DNA from: Rhodopirellula sp. SM50
Lineage (GTDB): Bacteria > Planctomycetota > Planctomycetia > Pirellulales > Pirellulaceae
Reading direction: 5' to 3'
Assembly (NCBI RefSeq): GCF_002289565.1
Contig: NZ_NTFY01000016.1
Coordinates: 62,001 to 126,000, forward strand
Length of the DNA stretch: 64,000 nucleotides
Shown: positions 28,134 to 37,604 of the stretch, one piece after another
Layout: each line of letters opens with the position of its first letter
Numbering within the stretch: the first letter of the stretch is position 1
Made by a program: the position numbers and the translations under genes
Notes under the pieces: model-generated
Told to the model about the DNA's origin: nothing
The model's database searches: none
What the model saw: the letters and a program-made list of their open reading frames with translations, nothing else

Positions 28134-28641
28134 GATGGATGGGGAGATCTCGGAAGGGAGGCGGCTGCGAGGGGGACACGGCAACAATGTAACCGCTGAG
28201 ACCGTTGCGTGGCAGGGAACAGCTCGGGAAGGGAGGGAGCGAGCGGATTGGCACGCGTCCCGCTGGGGGCATTGCAGCACGTGCGTCAGCCGGTGGCACG
28301 CGCCGGTTCAGTGTTGCGCACGCGCCGCTCGCTGACCGGTCTGTTGATTGAGTGAGCCGTGACGCGTAAGTGGCCGGGCATTCTGGCGCCCGCCCGAGGC
28401 CTTACGGCCAGCGGCTCACCATTGACTCAGCAGATCCCGAATCAATCAACAGCCCGTGACGCGTCCCGCTGGGATGCCGCTCGCTGACGCGTCCCGCTGG
28501 GGTTGGCGGCGGGGGTTCGCGCAGGTTGACCTGGGCAAGCGGGCCGAACGATTCTACCGTGTAGGCGTTCCCATCACTCCCACTCAACGATCGCCCACAC
28601 CGCGATCGCTGGCGGCCACCCACCGGGCCAGCAGAACGACG
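28134..28641. other. Repeat-rich intergenic region between dapB and lspA
   Basis: A 508-base divergent gap. It holds the inverted copy of the 74-bp element (28347-28420) and several repeats of gacgcgtcccgctggg/ccgctcgctgacgcgtccc (28246-28263, 28457-28502). The upstream halves should carry the dapB and lspA promoters, which I cannot pinpoint. Confidence 0.65.
28347..28420. repeat. 74-bp dispersed palindrome, inverted copy
   Basis: Begins attgagtgagccgtgacgcg and ends ggcctta-cggccagcggctcacc, the reverse complement of 24703-24776 with a few changes. Confidence 0.75.
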
Positions 28642-29304
28642 ATGAATCAAGCTGAACCGACAATCGATCACTCCGACGCCGATCACTCCGAAGCCGGGCG
28701 TTCCAATGATGCGACGTCTGCCCCGCTCTCGCTGGTCGGCCGATTTTGGATTTTTCTTTCGATCGCGGTGGTCGGCGGAGGACTGGATTTGTGGAGCAAA
28801 GCGGCGGTGTTTCGCTGGCGAGGCTTACCGACCCAGAGTGACATTTGGTGGGTCTGGGAGCCGTATTTTGGCATCGAAACGGCCGTCAATATCGGCGCTG
28901 TGTTCGGCGTCGGGGCAGGGCAGGGCACCTTTTTTGCCGGCATGAGCGTGATCGCCGCGATCGGCATCGTGGTCTGGCTGTTTTGGTTCCGGGCGGCCGA
29001 GTCGATGTGGTTGACCGTGGCGTTGGGGATGGTCGGCGGTGGGATCATCGGCAATCTTTACGATCGTTTGGGGTTTTGGTGGCAAACCGGTTATCCAGAC
29101 CAATGGCGCAGCGGCGTCCGCGACTGGATCCTGTGGCGGATCAACGAACAGTGGACTTGGCCCAATTTCAACATCGCCGACTCGCTGTTGGTCGTCGGGG
29201 CCGGGATGCTGCTGTACCAAAGCTTCTTTCCCGGACAATTTGCCGATCCAGTGGCCGATCCAGTGGCTGGTGAGGACGGACCGGCTGACCAACCGACAAC
29301 GTGA
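28642..29304 (+). CDS. lspA: Lipoprotein signal peptidase (signal peptidase II)
   Basis: A 220-residue membrane protease that cleaves the signal peptide of prolipoproteins before the lipidated cysteine. Four hydrophobic helices are visible. The two catalytic-Asp motifs are present: GGIIGNLYDRLGF and PNFNIADSLLVVG, at about residues 132-144 and 170-182, and the family's N-x-x-V-F-G-like NIGAVFGVG precedes them. It has an extended acidic N-terminus of about 30 residues before the first helix. ATG 28642 chosen; the longer upstream frame reads repeats. Several genes in this window encode lipobox proteins that would be its substrates. The phosphatase gene follows 21 bases after the stop. Confidence 0.93.
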   Translation: MNQAEPTIDHSDADHSEAGRSNDATSAPLSLVGRFWIFLSIAVVGGGLDLWSKAAVFRWRGLPTQSDIWWVWEPYFGIETAVNIGAVFGVGAGQGTFFAGMSVIAAIGIVVWLFWFRAAESMWLTVALGMVGGGIIGNLYDRLGFWWQTGYPDQWRSGVRDWILWRINEQWTWPNFNIADSLLVVGAGMLLYQSFFPGQFADPVADPVAGEDGPADQPTT

Positions 29305-29325
29305 CCCAAAGACAACGACAAACGC

Positions 29326-30180
29326 ATGACGGATTCAAACATGGGATCGACGGAATTGACTAGACCGGACGCTTGGTCATCGCTCGAATCCGGCCGGCTT
29401 TCGGCCATGGTTTCGATCGCACGCGCCGCCGGAACGCACACCCTGAAGTACTTCGGCTCGGGCGATTTGCGTGTCGATGCGAAAAAAGATGACTCGCCGG
29501 TGACGATCGCCGATCGCGAAGCCGAACAGCTCGTCCGCGAGCAAATCGCTGAGGCCTTTCCCGAGGACACGGTCCAGGGAGAAGAATTCGCCGAGACGGT
29601 GGGCCAGTCACGGTATCGCTGGGTGGTCGATCCGATCGACGGCACCAAGTCGTTTGTGTGTGGGGTGCCGCTGTATTCGACGTTGCTGGCATTGGAAAAA
29701 GACGGCCAGCCGATCGGCGGCGTGATCTTCATTCCCGCACTCGGTGAAATGGTGGTCGCGGCACTCGGTCACGGATGCTGGCATCAGACGCGATCGACCG
29801 AGGGGACCCTTCAGGACTGGACACCCGCTCGGGTCTCCGCGCGGTCCGAGTTGTCTCAAGCGGTGTTTGTGACCAGCCAGGTGGATTCCTTTGACGCCCG
29901 CGACGCAGCCGAAACGTTCAAACGGATCGAGCGGGCGTGCTGGATCACCCGGACCTGGGGCGACGGATACGGCTACTTGTTGGTCGCGACGGGGCGGGCC
30001 GATGTGATGATCGATCCGGTCTGCAATGCCTGGGACGTGGCCGCGATCCTGCCGGTGATGGTGGAATCGGGAGGCCGTTTCACGGATTGGAAAGGCGTCG
30101 CGACGGTCCGTGGGGGCGACGGGCTGGGCACCAACGGGGCGCTCCACGACGCGGTTTGCCAGATTCTGGGTTGCGAGTGA
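29326..30180 (+). CDS. Inositol-monophosphatase family phosphatase (HisN-like)
   Basis: A 284-residue metal-dependent phosphatase. The family's signatures are intact: GEEFAETV (metal-binding Glu), WVVDPIDGTKSFVCGVPLYS and, near the C-terminus, NAWDVAAILPVMVESGGRFTDWKG. The FVCG variant and overall pattern resemble histidinol-phosphatase HisN of Actinobacteria and Planctomycetes better than inositol phosphatases, so it may supply the phosphatase step missing from the short HisB here, but substrate choice cannot be read from sequence. It lies 21 bases after lspA on the same strand, so probably cotranscribed. Confidence 0.85.
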   Translation: MTDSNMGSTELTRPDAWSSLESGRLSAMVSIARAAGTHTLKYFGSGDLRVDAKKDDSPVTIADREAEQLVREQIAEAFPEDTVQGEEFAETVGQSRYRWVVDPIDGTKSFVCGVPLYSTLLALEKDGQPIGGVIFIPALGEMVVAALGHGCWHQTRSTEGTLQDWTPARVSARSELSQAVFVTSQVDSFDARDAAETFKRIERACWITRTWGDGYGYLLVATGRADVMIDPVCNAWDVAAILPVMVESGGRFTDWKGVATVRGGDGLGTNGALHDAVCQILGCE

Positions 30181-30235
30181 TGCCGGCGGATTGGTAGCAC
30201 GGCGGATGAACGAATCAAACTTAGGAGACTGCAGG

Positions 30236-30667
30236 ATGCATTGGCGAATCGGATTGCTGGGATTGGGACTGCTGGCAGCCTTGGTCGTCGGCGGGGTTGC
30301 TGACCAGCCGTCGCCTTATGGGATTCCGGAAAACGCGGGGGCCGGCGGTTTTGAAACCTCGCTGCCCCCCGGACAGGCGGTGCAAGGCGTGGGGCCGTCC
30401 GCGATGCAGCTCGGCGCGAGCGAAAAGGGGCCGCAAGTCGCGGCGGCGGGGGAGTTGATCGGGTTTAACGGATTTGACGGCTCGGGAAGTCAAACAATTA
30501 CGCTGGTTCATACCGGAAAAATGCAAATCGCCGTGTATCATATCGATAGGTCGGGCCAGATCCGCTTGGTCAGCAGCCGCCCGATCGATGCCGACTTTTC
30601 CTTATCGCTCAATCTGACGAAGCCACTTCCCGGTCAAATCCGACTTCTTGGCAGTCAGGTGAAGTAG
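30236..30667 (+). CDS. Hypothetical exported protein
   Basis: A 143-residue protein with an N-terminal hydrophobic segment (IGLLGLGLLAALVVGGVA) likely acting as a signal peptide or anchor, and a soluble part rich in Gly/Ser with a beta-pattern C-terminal half (TITLVHTGKMQIAVYHIDRSGQIRLVSS). No family recognised. AGGAG eight bases before the ATG at 30236 decides the start over a longer frame. It follows the phosphatase gene by 55 bases, so could be in the lspA transcript. Confidence 0.65.
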   Translation: MHWRIGLLGLGLLAALVVGGVADQPSPYGIPENAGAGGFETSLPPGQAVQGVGPSAMQLGASEKGPQVAAAGELIGFNGFDGSGSQTITLVHTGKMQIAVYHIDRSGQIRLVSSRPIDADFSLSLNLTKPLPGQIRLLGSQVK

Positions 30668-30751
30668 CGTTTGCCGGCGATCCGAGCGATAGGGAAACGG
30701 GGCACCCTTTGTACCCTTCGTTTCTCCCCCCGCTCGAATCAATCTTCGCCC

Positions 30752-32440
30752 ATGTCTTATCTGTCACTTGAAGAAGCTGCTGCAAAACTTGGGATCAGCA
30801 CCGATCGCCTCGTTGAACTTCGCAGCCAAGGCCAAGTCCGCGGTTTTCGTGACGGTTCCAGTTGGAAGTTCCCCGACACCGAAATCGACCGTTTGGCAGA
30901 TGAATTGGCCGACGGATTCGGGTCTGGGATTCTGGTCGGTGAATCCGGCTCGGGATCGGGCAGCGTGATCGGTGGCGATTCGGCCGCCGACGCTGACGGC
31001 AGCGATTTGGGCATCGGTTCGGAAACGCCCGGCGAAGGCAGCGACGTCAACTTGGTGACCGGTACCAAAGAAGAGGGCAGCGACGTCGAGCTGGTGGCCT
31101 CGGACAGCGGCAAGCTGGGCGACGAGTTGGAGCAGGATTCGCTGTTTGAGAGTGACGAAAACGCACTGCAAGAAATCGATTCGGCGGAATTAAAACTCAA
31201 CGACCCGGCGTTGATGGACGACAGCGTTGATTCGATCGACGTCGCCATCGATCCCAAAGAAGGCAGCACCGGGCCGGTCGCCAAGGCAGAGATCCAAGCC
31301 GAGGCCGACAAAATCTCGATCAGCGACGTCGATGTCACCGATGGCGCCAGTTCGGATGATGAATTTGCCTTCGCCGGTTCCTTGTCCGAAGACGACAGCG
31401 ATGATTTGATGTTGGGCGAGGATTCGGACAGCTTGGATCTGGATTCGCTGTCCGAGGATGAACTGCAGGTCAAAGCCGCCGGGGCGAGTAGTCTGGAATT
31501 GATGAACGAACTCGATTCGCCGGATTCCGGGGAACAGCTCAAGTCGTCCGGTGCGGATGTCCTGAGCGAATTGGATCTGCTCGGCGCCGAACAGTCCGGC
31601 AGCGGAAGCGGTCTGATTTCCGGCGATAGCGAAAATCTGTTGACCTCCTCGGGCCTGGGCAGCGGACTCGGTTCCAGCGTCATCAACGAGATGGACGATG
31701 CGTTGGATGAGGACGATGACTTGGTAATCGCCGATGACGACGCCGATTTGATGCTCGATAGCGTCAGTGATATCTCGGTCGCCGGCGACAGCGGAATCAA
31801 CCTGATGAGCCCCAGCGACAGCGGATTGTCGCTCGAGAGCGAGCCCCTGGATCTGGCCGGCAGCAGTTTGTCGGCACTGGACTTGGGCGCCGAACTGACC
31901 GACGGCAGCGGGATTTCTGGATCCAGCGGCAAGAACGCCGGCGGCAGCGGGGCAGGCTCGGATGAGGAGTTCCAGCTTTCACCCTCCGGCGTCGGCTTGG
32001 ATGCCGATTTGGAAAGCAGCTCGCAAGTCATCGAAGTCGAGGATTCGGAATTGGTCGGTGAGGCCGTCGATTTCCAAGATGACTTCGCCGACGACGCGGG
32101 ATTTGCCGATGCCGGGTTCAGCGATGCCGAACCACTGGAGGCCGATGCGTTCGAAGAATCACCCGCCGGCATGGACGGGGACGTCCTGGGTGGCGAAGCG
32201 ATCGAGATGGACGAGGTCGACGAATCGCCTTCGGTCGGTGCCGTGTCCGGCATGGGGGGCTACGAAGTTCCCTTTTCGATGCTGCAGTGTCTCTCGCTGA
32301 TGTTCATCATCCTGACGCTTTCGCTGGGCGGCATGCTGATGACGGACTTGGTCCGCAACATGTGGACCTACAACGATATCTCCTCGCCGGTCAGCGCCCT
32401 GACCGATTCGCTGATCGGATTGATGGGCTGGGATTCCTGA
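30752..32440 (+). CDS. Excisionase-type HTH protein with long acidic low-complexity tail and a C-terminal membrane helix
   Basis: A 562-residue protein. Residues 1-55 (LSLEEAAAKLGISTDRLVELRSQGQVRGFRDGSSWKFPDTEIDRL) form an excisionase/MerR-type winged helix usually binding DNA. Residues about 60-505 are a low-complexity region of Asp/Ser/Glu/Gly with short leucine-containing repeats such as SDLGIGSE and DDLMLGEDSDSLDLDS, probably disordered and highly negatively charged. A hydrophobic helix at about 510-535 (LSLMFIILTLSLGGMLMTD) anchors the C-terminus. A DNA-binding head tied to the membrane by a long acidic linker is unusual. A similarly built protein type is seen in planctomycetes; role unknown. 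ATG 30752 chosen because it begins the HTH domain. Confidence 0.75.
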   Translation: MSYLSLEEAAAKLGISTDRLVELRSQGQVRGFRDGSSWKFPDTEIDRLADELADGFGSGILVGESGSGSGSVIGGDSAADADGSDLGIGSETPGEGSDVNLVTGTKEEGSDVELVASDSGKLGDELEQDSLFESDENALQEIDSAELKLNDPALMDDSVDSIDVAIDPKEGSTGPVAKAEIQAEADKISISDVDVTDGASSDDEFAFAGSLSEDDSDDLMLGEDSDSLDLDSLSEDELQVKAAGASSLELMNELDSPDSGEQLKSSGADVLSELDLLGAEQSGSGSGLISGDSENLLTSSGLGSGLGSSVINEMDDALDEDDDLVIADDDADLMLDSVSDISVAGDSGINLMSPSDSGLSLESEPLDLAGSSLSALDLGAELTDGSGISGSSGKNAGGSGAGSDEEFQLSPSGVGLDADLESSSQVIEVEDSELVGEAVDFQDDFADDAGFADAGFSDAEPLEADAFEESPAGMDGDVLGGEAIEMDEVDESPSVGAVSGMGGYEVPFSMLQCLSLMFIILTLSLGGMLMTDLVRNMWTYNDISSPVSALTDSLIGLMGWDS

Positions 32441-32571
32441 TCGGCTGGGATTCCTGACTCGGGTTTGGCCTTGGCGGGTACGAAGAAGGGTGGTGGCGCG
32501 TCTATACTAACCATGGACGGACGCCGCGTTCCCACCCCGAAACGGACTTCACCCTCCCGCCTGCCCCCGCT

Positions 32572-33744
32572 ATGACCGCGCCCATGATTCCGGATCTGAG
32601 AGAGAAAGTACGCCACCACGGTGGTGGGATCCGAAGACGGCTGGCCGTCCCGCCGGTGCGGATGCTGGCGACGCTGGTGATCGCGACGCTGATGATCGGT
32701 GGGTGTGAACAACCCGAAGGAATCGTCACCTACAAGATTCCCAAGCAGGTCCCCGAGCAGTTGTTGCCGGGCAAGGATCGGTTGCTGGCGGTGATGGTCC
32801 CCCGCGGCGAAAAGGTTTGGTTCTTTAAGATTCTCGGCCCCGAAGACGCGGTGGCGTTGATCGACGACGAGTTTCAATCGTTTGTCAAAAGTGTCCAATT
32901 CGATTCCAGCGACGAACCCGTGCTGGAACCGCTGCCCGAAGGATGGCGTCGCGGCGGAAAAAAGCCGATGCGTTTCGCCACGATCGATATCAACACGCCC
33001 AAGAAGCAGTTGGACCTGAGCATTTCCAACCTGTCGGTTCCCGGCACAATGGACGAGACGGCGTGGAACGATTACGTCCAGCAAAACGTCAACCGTTGGC
33101 GCGGCCAAGTCGGCTTGCAGCCGTCGTCGGAGAAATGGTCCGGCGGCGAATCGATCGAGCTGGTTGCGGCCGAGGGTCAGGCCGTCTGGGTGGATCTGGT
33201 GGGACAGCCCGGAGCCGCCACGGCCGCTCCGATGGGAATGATGCCCGGTGCCGGCCCGATGGGCATGCCGCCGGCCGCTCGACCACCCATCAACGCGTCG
33301 ACTGGCAACGCGCCGCAGGGCACGCCGACGCAAACGTCGCTGCAATCGGAGACACCCGAGGGTTGGGAGCGCTTGGACGTCCGGCCCGGTGGGATGCGTG
33401 AAGCGGCGTTCAAAGTCGGCGAGTCGGAAATCACGGTGATCACGGCCGGCGGAGACCTGCGTAGTAACGTCGCACGCTGGATGGGGCAGGTCGCCGGCGG
33501 AACGCCCGAGCAGGCCGCGGTGGATGAAATGATGGCCGGCGCGGAGAAATTTGACGTTTCCGGCCGTCCGGCACAGCGGTTTATCATCGCAGGCGACGCC
33601 GAAAAGGGACAGAAATCGATCGATGCGACAATTGTTGAAATGGAAGGTGGACGCAGCAAGTTCATTAAAATGACAGGTGATCCGAAAACGGTCGCCGAGC
33701 AATCCGATGCGATGCGAGCGTTTTTGGATTCGCTTGCGTTCTAG
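32572..33744 (+). CDS. Lipoprotein, unknown function, upstream of ccsBA
   Basis: A 390-residue protein with a basic start and the hydrophobic stretch MLATLVIATLMIGGCEQ, lipobox MIGGC near residue 45. The mature part has repeating short domains: VPEQLLPGKDRLLAVMVPRGEKVWFFKILGP, RFATIDINTPKKQLDLSISNLS, and a second copy-like stretch after a Met/Gly/Pro-rich linker (TPEGWERLDVRPGGMREAAFKVG, ITVITAGGDLRSNVARW). No family is named. It directly precedes the cytochrome c maturation gene, with the tandem repeat 33748-33944 between them, suggesting a role at the outer face of the membrane connected to haem handling, though this is only positional. Confidence 0.65.
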   Translation: MTAPMIPDLREKVRHHGGGIRRRLAVPPVRMLATLVIATLMIGGCEQPEGIVTYKIPKQVPEQLLPGKDRLLAVMVPRGEKVWFFKILGPEDAVALIDDEFQSFVKSVQFDSSDEPVLEPLPEGWRRGGKKPMRFATIDINTPKKQLDLSISNLSVPGTMDETAWNDYVQQNVNRWRGQVGLQPSSEKWSGGESIELVAAEGQAVWVDLVGQPGAATAAPMGMMPGAGPMGMPPAARPPINASTGNAPQGTPTQTSLQSETPEGWERLDVRPGGMREAAFKVGESEITVITAGGDLRSNVARWMGQVAGGTPEQAAVDEMMAGAEKFDVSGRPAQRFIIAGDAEKGQKSIDATIVEMEGGRSKFIKMTGDPKTVAEQSDAMRAFLDSLAF

Positions 33745-33747
33745 AAA

Positions 33748-33944
33748 CTCGTTCCCGGGCTCCGCCTGGGAACGCGATTGGAGGTGAGGCTCTTGCCTCA
33801 CAGGGTGGACGGAGGCGGAGCCTCCGGCGCAGTGCGTTCCGTAGTGGGACCTCGTTCCCGGGCTCCGCCTGGGAACGCGATGGAAGGTGAGGCTCTTGCC
33901 TCACACGGTGGACGGAGGCGGGAGCCTCCGGCGCAGTGCGTTCC
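33748..33944. repeat. 93-bp tandem repeat upstream of ccsBA
   Basis: Two near-identical units (33748-33840 and 33851-33944), each starting ctcgttcccgggctccgcct and ending gcgcagtgcgttcc; each contains two hairpins (gttcccgggctccgcctgggaac; ggtgaggctcttgcctcac). A partial end unit (ccaaggcagagccttgg) follows. Located in the leader region before ccsBA. Confidence 0.85.
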
Positions 33945-34019
33945 AAGGCAGAGCCTTGGAACGAGTTTGGGGAAACGGTGGCTTCATTCAGCCGAATCAA
34001 AACCAACAGTAAAAAGCAA

Positions 34020-37000
34020 ATGGCGACCATTCCAAATCCTTCTGGCCAGTTCCCCAAAGAACGCGAAGAATCGACCGTGATCTCGTCGGCCGACGTGCTG
34101 GCGGCACTCGGTTCGCTCAAGCTGACCGTCGGCCTGTTCGCCGCCTCGTTGATCATCGTCTTGGTCGGCACGCTGGCTCAGGACGAAATGAACATGCAAG
34201 ACGTCAAGGAGCGGTACTTCGTTTCTTGGATCGCTTGGATGCACTTTGATGATTTCTTCCCCCAAGCGTTCTTTCCACACGCCAATCCGATCCGCGGGAT
34301 CATCCCATTTCCCGGCGGTGCGTTGATCGGCGTGTTGCTGATGATGAACTTGATTGCGTCCAAGGCGACGCGGTTCCGAGTGTCGGCAACGGGCGGACGC
34401 TTGGCCGCGGGCATCACGTTTATCCTGGCCGGGTTTGTCGTCGCGGGGCTGATCATCGCCAGCGGACACAGCAGCGACGGATTACAGGGCGCGCCACCGA
34501 TTTCCTATGAATCTCTCTGGTACGTTGTGCAGGGCATCGGCGTCGCCGCCGCAATCGGTTTGACCGCCGTGTCGACCAATGTCAAACATCGCTCGTTACG
34601 CGTCACCGGTTACATCACCGCGGCACTGTTGGCGGGCATCATCGCGTACACGTTGTTCAGCGGTGCACGGATCGGTGATCCGGGTCTGCGAATCGTTTGG
34701 CAATTGACCAAGGGGCTCGGTGCCGGAGTCATCTTGCTGGTCGGATGTTTGTTAATCTTCGGACGCCAAGGCGGCAATCTGTTGCTGCACTTCGGTGTCG
34801 GGCTGTTGATGTTCGGGCAGTTCGCTTTCGGCGATCGCCAGTTGGAACAGCGGATCAGTTTGGTCGAAGGCGAATCGACCAACGCGTTGATCAACCTGGA
34901 CAAGGTGGAACTGACCTTCATCGTGCCCGGCGAAGAAGAGGACATGGTGACGGCGATTCCCGGGCCGCAAATCGGTCAAGCCTTGTCCACCGGTGAATTG
35001 ATTCGCGATGATGCGTTGCCGGCCGATGTGAAGGTGGTCGCGTTCTACGAAAACTCGGATCTGATCAATCCGAAACCGACCGGCAACCCGGCAACCAAGG
35101 GCGTTGGTTTGGAAGTCCAGGCCGTCGAAGCACGCAAGCGTGGCGGAACCGATGGTGAAGTGAACGTGGCGGCGGCCTACATCGAATTGATCGACAAGGA
35201 GACCGGCGAGTCGCTGGGCACGCATCTGGTCAGCCAAATGCTGTCCGATCGAGAGACGTTGGTACCGGGCGGATCGGCCAAGGACGTTTATGACGAAGTC
35301 ACGATCGACGAGACGGAGTACAAGATCGGGCTGAAGTACCATCGCGAGGTAAAGCCGTATTGGGTCCACTTGGAAGACGTCCAACGCCGCAATTACAGCG
35401 GCACCGAAACGCCGAGAGACTACAGTTCTTACATTCGCATCATCGACACCGAAACAGGCGAAGATCGTCGCGAGCGGGTCTGGATGAACAACCCGCTTCG
35501 TTACCGCGGCGAAACGTTTTTTCAATCCAGTTACACGCCGCTACCCGGTGGGAAAGAACTCACGGGGCTGCAGGTGGTGCGCAACAGCGGATGGCTGATC
35601 CCCTACGTCGCTTGCAGCATCATGGCGCTCGGCATGCTGGCCCACTTCACCGGGACGCTCAAGCGTTTCGTCGGACGTCGCGAACGAGAGCGGGCCAAGG
35701 AGATGGCCGAGCTGAGCCGAGAGGATCGACAAGTGTTGACGTCCTCGCGTCCGGCCGTGATCGCTTTCAACATCGCGGCCGTGCTCGCCCTGATGATGCT
35801 CATTCCATGGTCGGCCGCGATGACGTCGCTGCGGCCCGATTCGCGTGACAAGGGCTATGACTTCTATACCGCCGGCAAAATCCCTGCCCAGTTCGGCGGC
35901 CGGGTTTTGCCGCTGGATGCCTTCGCCCGCCAGACGCTCAAGGCGATCAGCAACAAAGAATCGCTGCCGATGGAAAACGCGCCAGGCGCCATCAAGAGCC
36001 GCGTCGACAAGAAGAGCATGTCGGCGATGCAGTGGTTGATGGAAGTCGCGATCGACGATCCGGCGCTGCGCTACCTGCCGATGTTCCGCGTCGATGCCGA
36101 AGAGGTGCGAAGTCAATTGAAATTGGAGCGGCGTGAGAGTCGGCTGTACTCGCTCGATGAGTTGTTGGCCGAATGGCCCAAGGCCGACGCGCTGATCAAG
36201 CTGGCTCGTGACAAAGACGAAGCGGCATTGTCGTTTAAAGAAAAGAAGCTGCTCGAGCTGGATCGCCGAACCCGTCAATACATGCTGACCGCCGAGGCGT
36301 TCCAATTGCCGCGTCCACCAGAGATTCCGACGGACAATTTGCCCGAAGGCATCACCGAAGAGATGGTGCGGCGATTTGCGATCGATGAATTGCAGCGGCG
36401 GATGGCGTCGATCCAGAACATGCCGACCGCCCGGATCGTTCCTCCGACTCAAGACGAAGCGACCGATGCCGTCAGCGATCCCGATTGGTCAGCCTTCGCC
36501 CCCGCGTTCTTTGCCGATGCTTCCATGGGGCCGTCGGATGACCCCGATCGCCAATTGGCTTCGGATCCGTTCAGCCGGATGATCGAATCGTACAGCGACG
36601 AAAAGAAGGATTACGAAGGTTTCAACCAAGCCGTTGATGACCAACTGGCACTTTCGGCCGCGTACCCGATCCCCGGGCTGACTTCCAAAAAGGTGGCGCT
36701 GGAACGCTGGATGGAATCCAATTCACCAGAGATCCGCGCGACCATCTTGTACATCCTGTCGATGATCATGGCGTTGCTGTTCTTGGCGATCGGGGACCAC
36801 CGTCTAAGGAACGCGACGTGGGGCGTGTTGCTGGTCGCGGCACTGATCCACTCGGTCGCCATTCTCAGCCGCATTTACATCACCGGCCGGGCACCGGTCA
36901 TCAACATCTACTCGTCCGCTGTGTTCATCGGCTGGGCGGCCGTTCTGGGCGGGCTGGTGATCGACCGAATCTATCGACTCGGATTCGGTAACCTGGTCGC

Positions 37001-37604
37001 CGCGACCGCGGGAACGCTATCGCTGTTGGTCGCACGCGGTCTAAGCAGTGGCGATACGATGCCGGTCCTGCAAGCCGTTTTGGATACCCAGTTCTGGTTG
37101 GCGACCCACGTGATCAGCGTTTCGCTGGGCTACGTCGCGACGATGGTCGCCGGCATGCTGGGCATCGGTTATCTGATCAGTAACTGGATCGGTGCCGAAG
37201 AACGCGCGGGACGATCGCTGTACCGCATGATCTACGGCGCCGCGTGCTTCGGGATCCTGTTCAGCACCGTCGGGACCATCTTGGGCGGGTTGTGGGCCGA
37301 TGACAGCTGGGGTCGCTTCTGGGGCTGGGACCCGAAAGAAAACGGCGCGTTGCTGATCGTGATTTGGAACGCGTTGATGCTGCACGCCCGCTGGGACGGG
37401 ATGGTCAAGGCACGTGGCTTCGCGATCCTCTCCATCGGCGGCAATATCGTCACGGCGTGGAGCTGGTTCGGGACCAACGAACTGGGGATCGGACTTCACA
37501 GCTACGGCTTCACCCAGGGTGTGCTGATGTGGCTGACGATCTTCATGGCGACACAGTTCGCGTTTTTGATCGCGGGTTTGTTCGCCTGGCGCAAAGCGGG
37601 GTAA
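34020..37604 (+). CDS. Fused cytochrome c biogenesis protein ResB-CcsA
   Basis: A 1194-residue fusion of the two System II cytochrome c maturation proteins that bring haem across the membrane and attach it to apocytochromes. Residues about 1-600 are ResB-like, with membrane helices (first at 30-55, LKLTVGLFAASLIIVLVGTL) and a large periplasmic beta region. Residues about 600-900 hold a further long soluble part containing GGRVLPLDAFARQTL. The last 300 residues form the CcsA domain with the WWD-type haem-handling motif WGRFWGWDPKENGALL (near residue 1097) and GGNIVTAWSWFGTN. ATG 34020 (MATIPNPS) was chosen because the upstream frame reads the repeat. It likely matures the dihaem cytochrome at 19.5 kb. 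Confidence 0.92.
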   Translation: MATIPNPSGQFPKEREESTVISSADVLAALGSLKLTVGLFAASLIIVLVGTLAQDEMNMQDVKERYFVSWIAWMHFDDFFPQAFFPHANPIRGIIPFPGGALIGVLLMMNLIASKATRFRVSATGGRLAAGITFILAGFVVAGLIIASGHSSDGLQGAPPISYESLWYVVQGIGVAAAIGLTAVSTNVKHRSLRVTGYITAALLAGIIAYTLFSGARIGDPGLRIVWQLTKGLGAGVILLVGCLLIFGRQGGNLLLHFGVGLLMFGQFAFGDRQLEQRISLVEGESTNALINLDKVELTFIVPGEEEDMVTAIPGPQIGQALSTGELIRDDALPADVKVVAFYENSDLINPKPTGNPATKGVGLEVQAVEARKRGGTDGEVNVAAAYIELIDKETGESLGTHLVSQMLSDRETLVPGGSAKDVYDEVTIDETEYKIGLKYHREVKPYWVHLEDVQRRNYSGTETPRDYSSYIRIIDTETGEDRRERVWMNNPLRYRGETFFQSSYTPLPGGKELTGLQVVRNSGWLIPYVACSIMALGMLAHFTGTLKRFVGRRERERAKEMAELSREDRQVLTSSRPAVIAFNIAAVLALMMLIPWSAAMTSLRPDSRDKGYDFYTAGKIPAQFGGRVLPLDAFARQTLKAISNKESLPMENAPGAIKSRVDKKSMSAMQWLMEVAIDDPALRYLPMFRVDAEEVRSQLKLERRESRLYSLDELLAEWPKADALIKLARDKDEAALSFKEKKLLELDRRTRQYMLTAEAFQLPRPPEIPTDNLPEGITEEMVRRFAIDELQRRMASIQNMPTARIVPPTQDEATDAVSDPDWSAFAPAFFADASMGPSDDPDRQLASDPFSRMIESYSDEKKDYEGFNQAVDDQLALSAAYPIPGLTSKKVALERWMESNSPEIRATILYILSMIMALLFLAIGDHRLRNATWGVLLVAALIHSVAILSRIYITGRAPVINIYSSAVFIGWAAVLGGLVIDRIYRLGFGNLVAATAGTLSLLVARGLSSGDTMPVLQAVLDTQFWLATHVISVSLGYVATMVAGMLGIGYLISNWIGAEERAGRSLYRMIYGAACFGILFSTVGTILGGLWADDSWGRFWGWDPKENGALLIVIWNALMLHARWDGMVKARGFAILSIGGNIVTAWSWFGTNELGIGLHSYGFTQGVLMWLTIFMATQFAFLIAGLFAWRKAG

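Noticed and set aside
30757-32253. Long open frame (498 codons) on the minus strand, opposite the acidic tail gene
   Set aside because: It is an antisense shadow of a low-complexity acidic region; the translation is Ser/Pro-rich without any domain.
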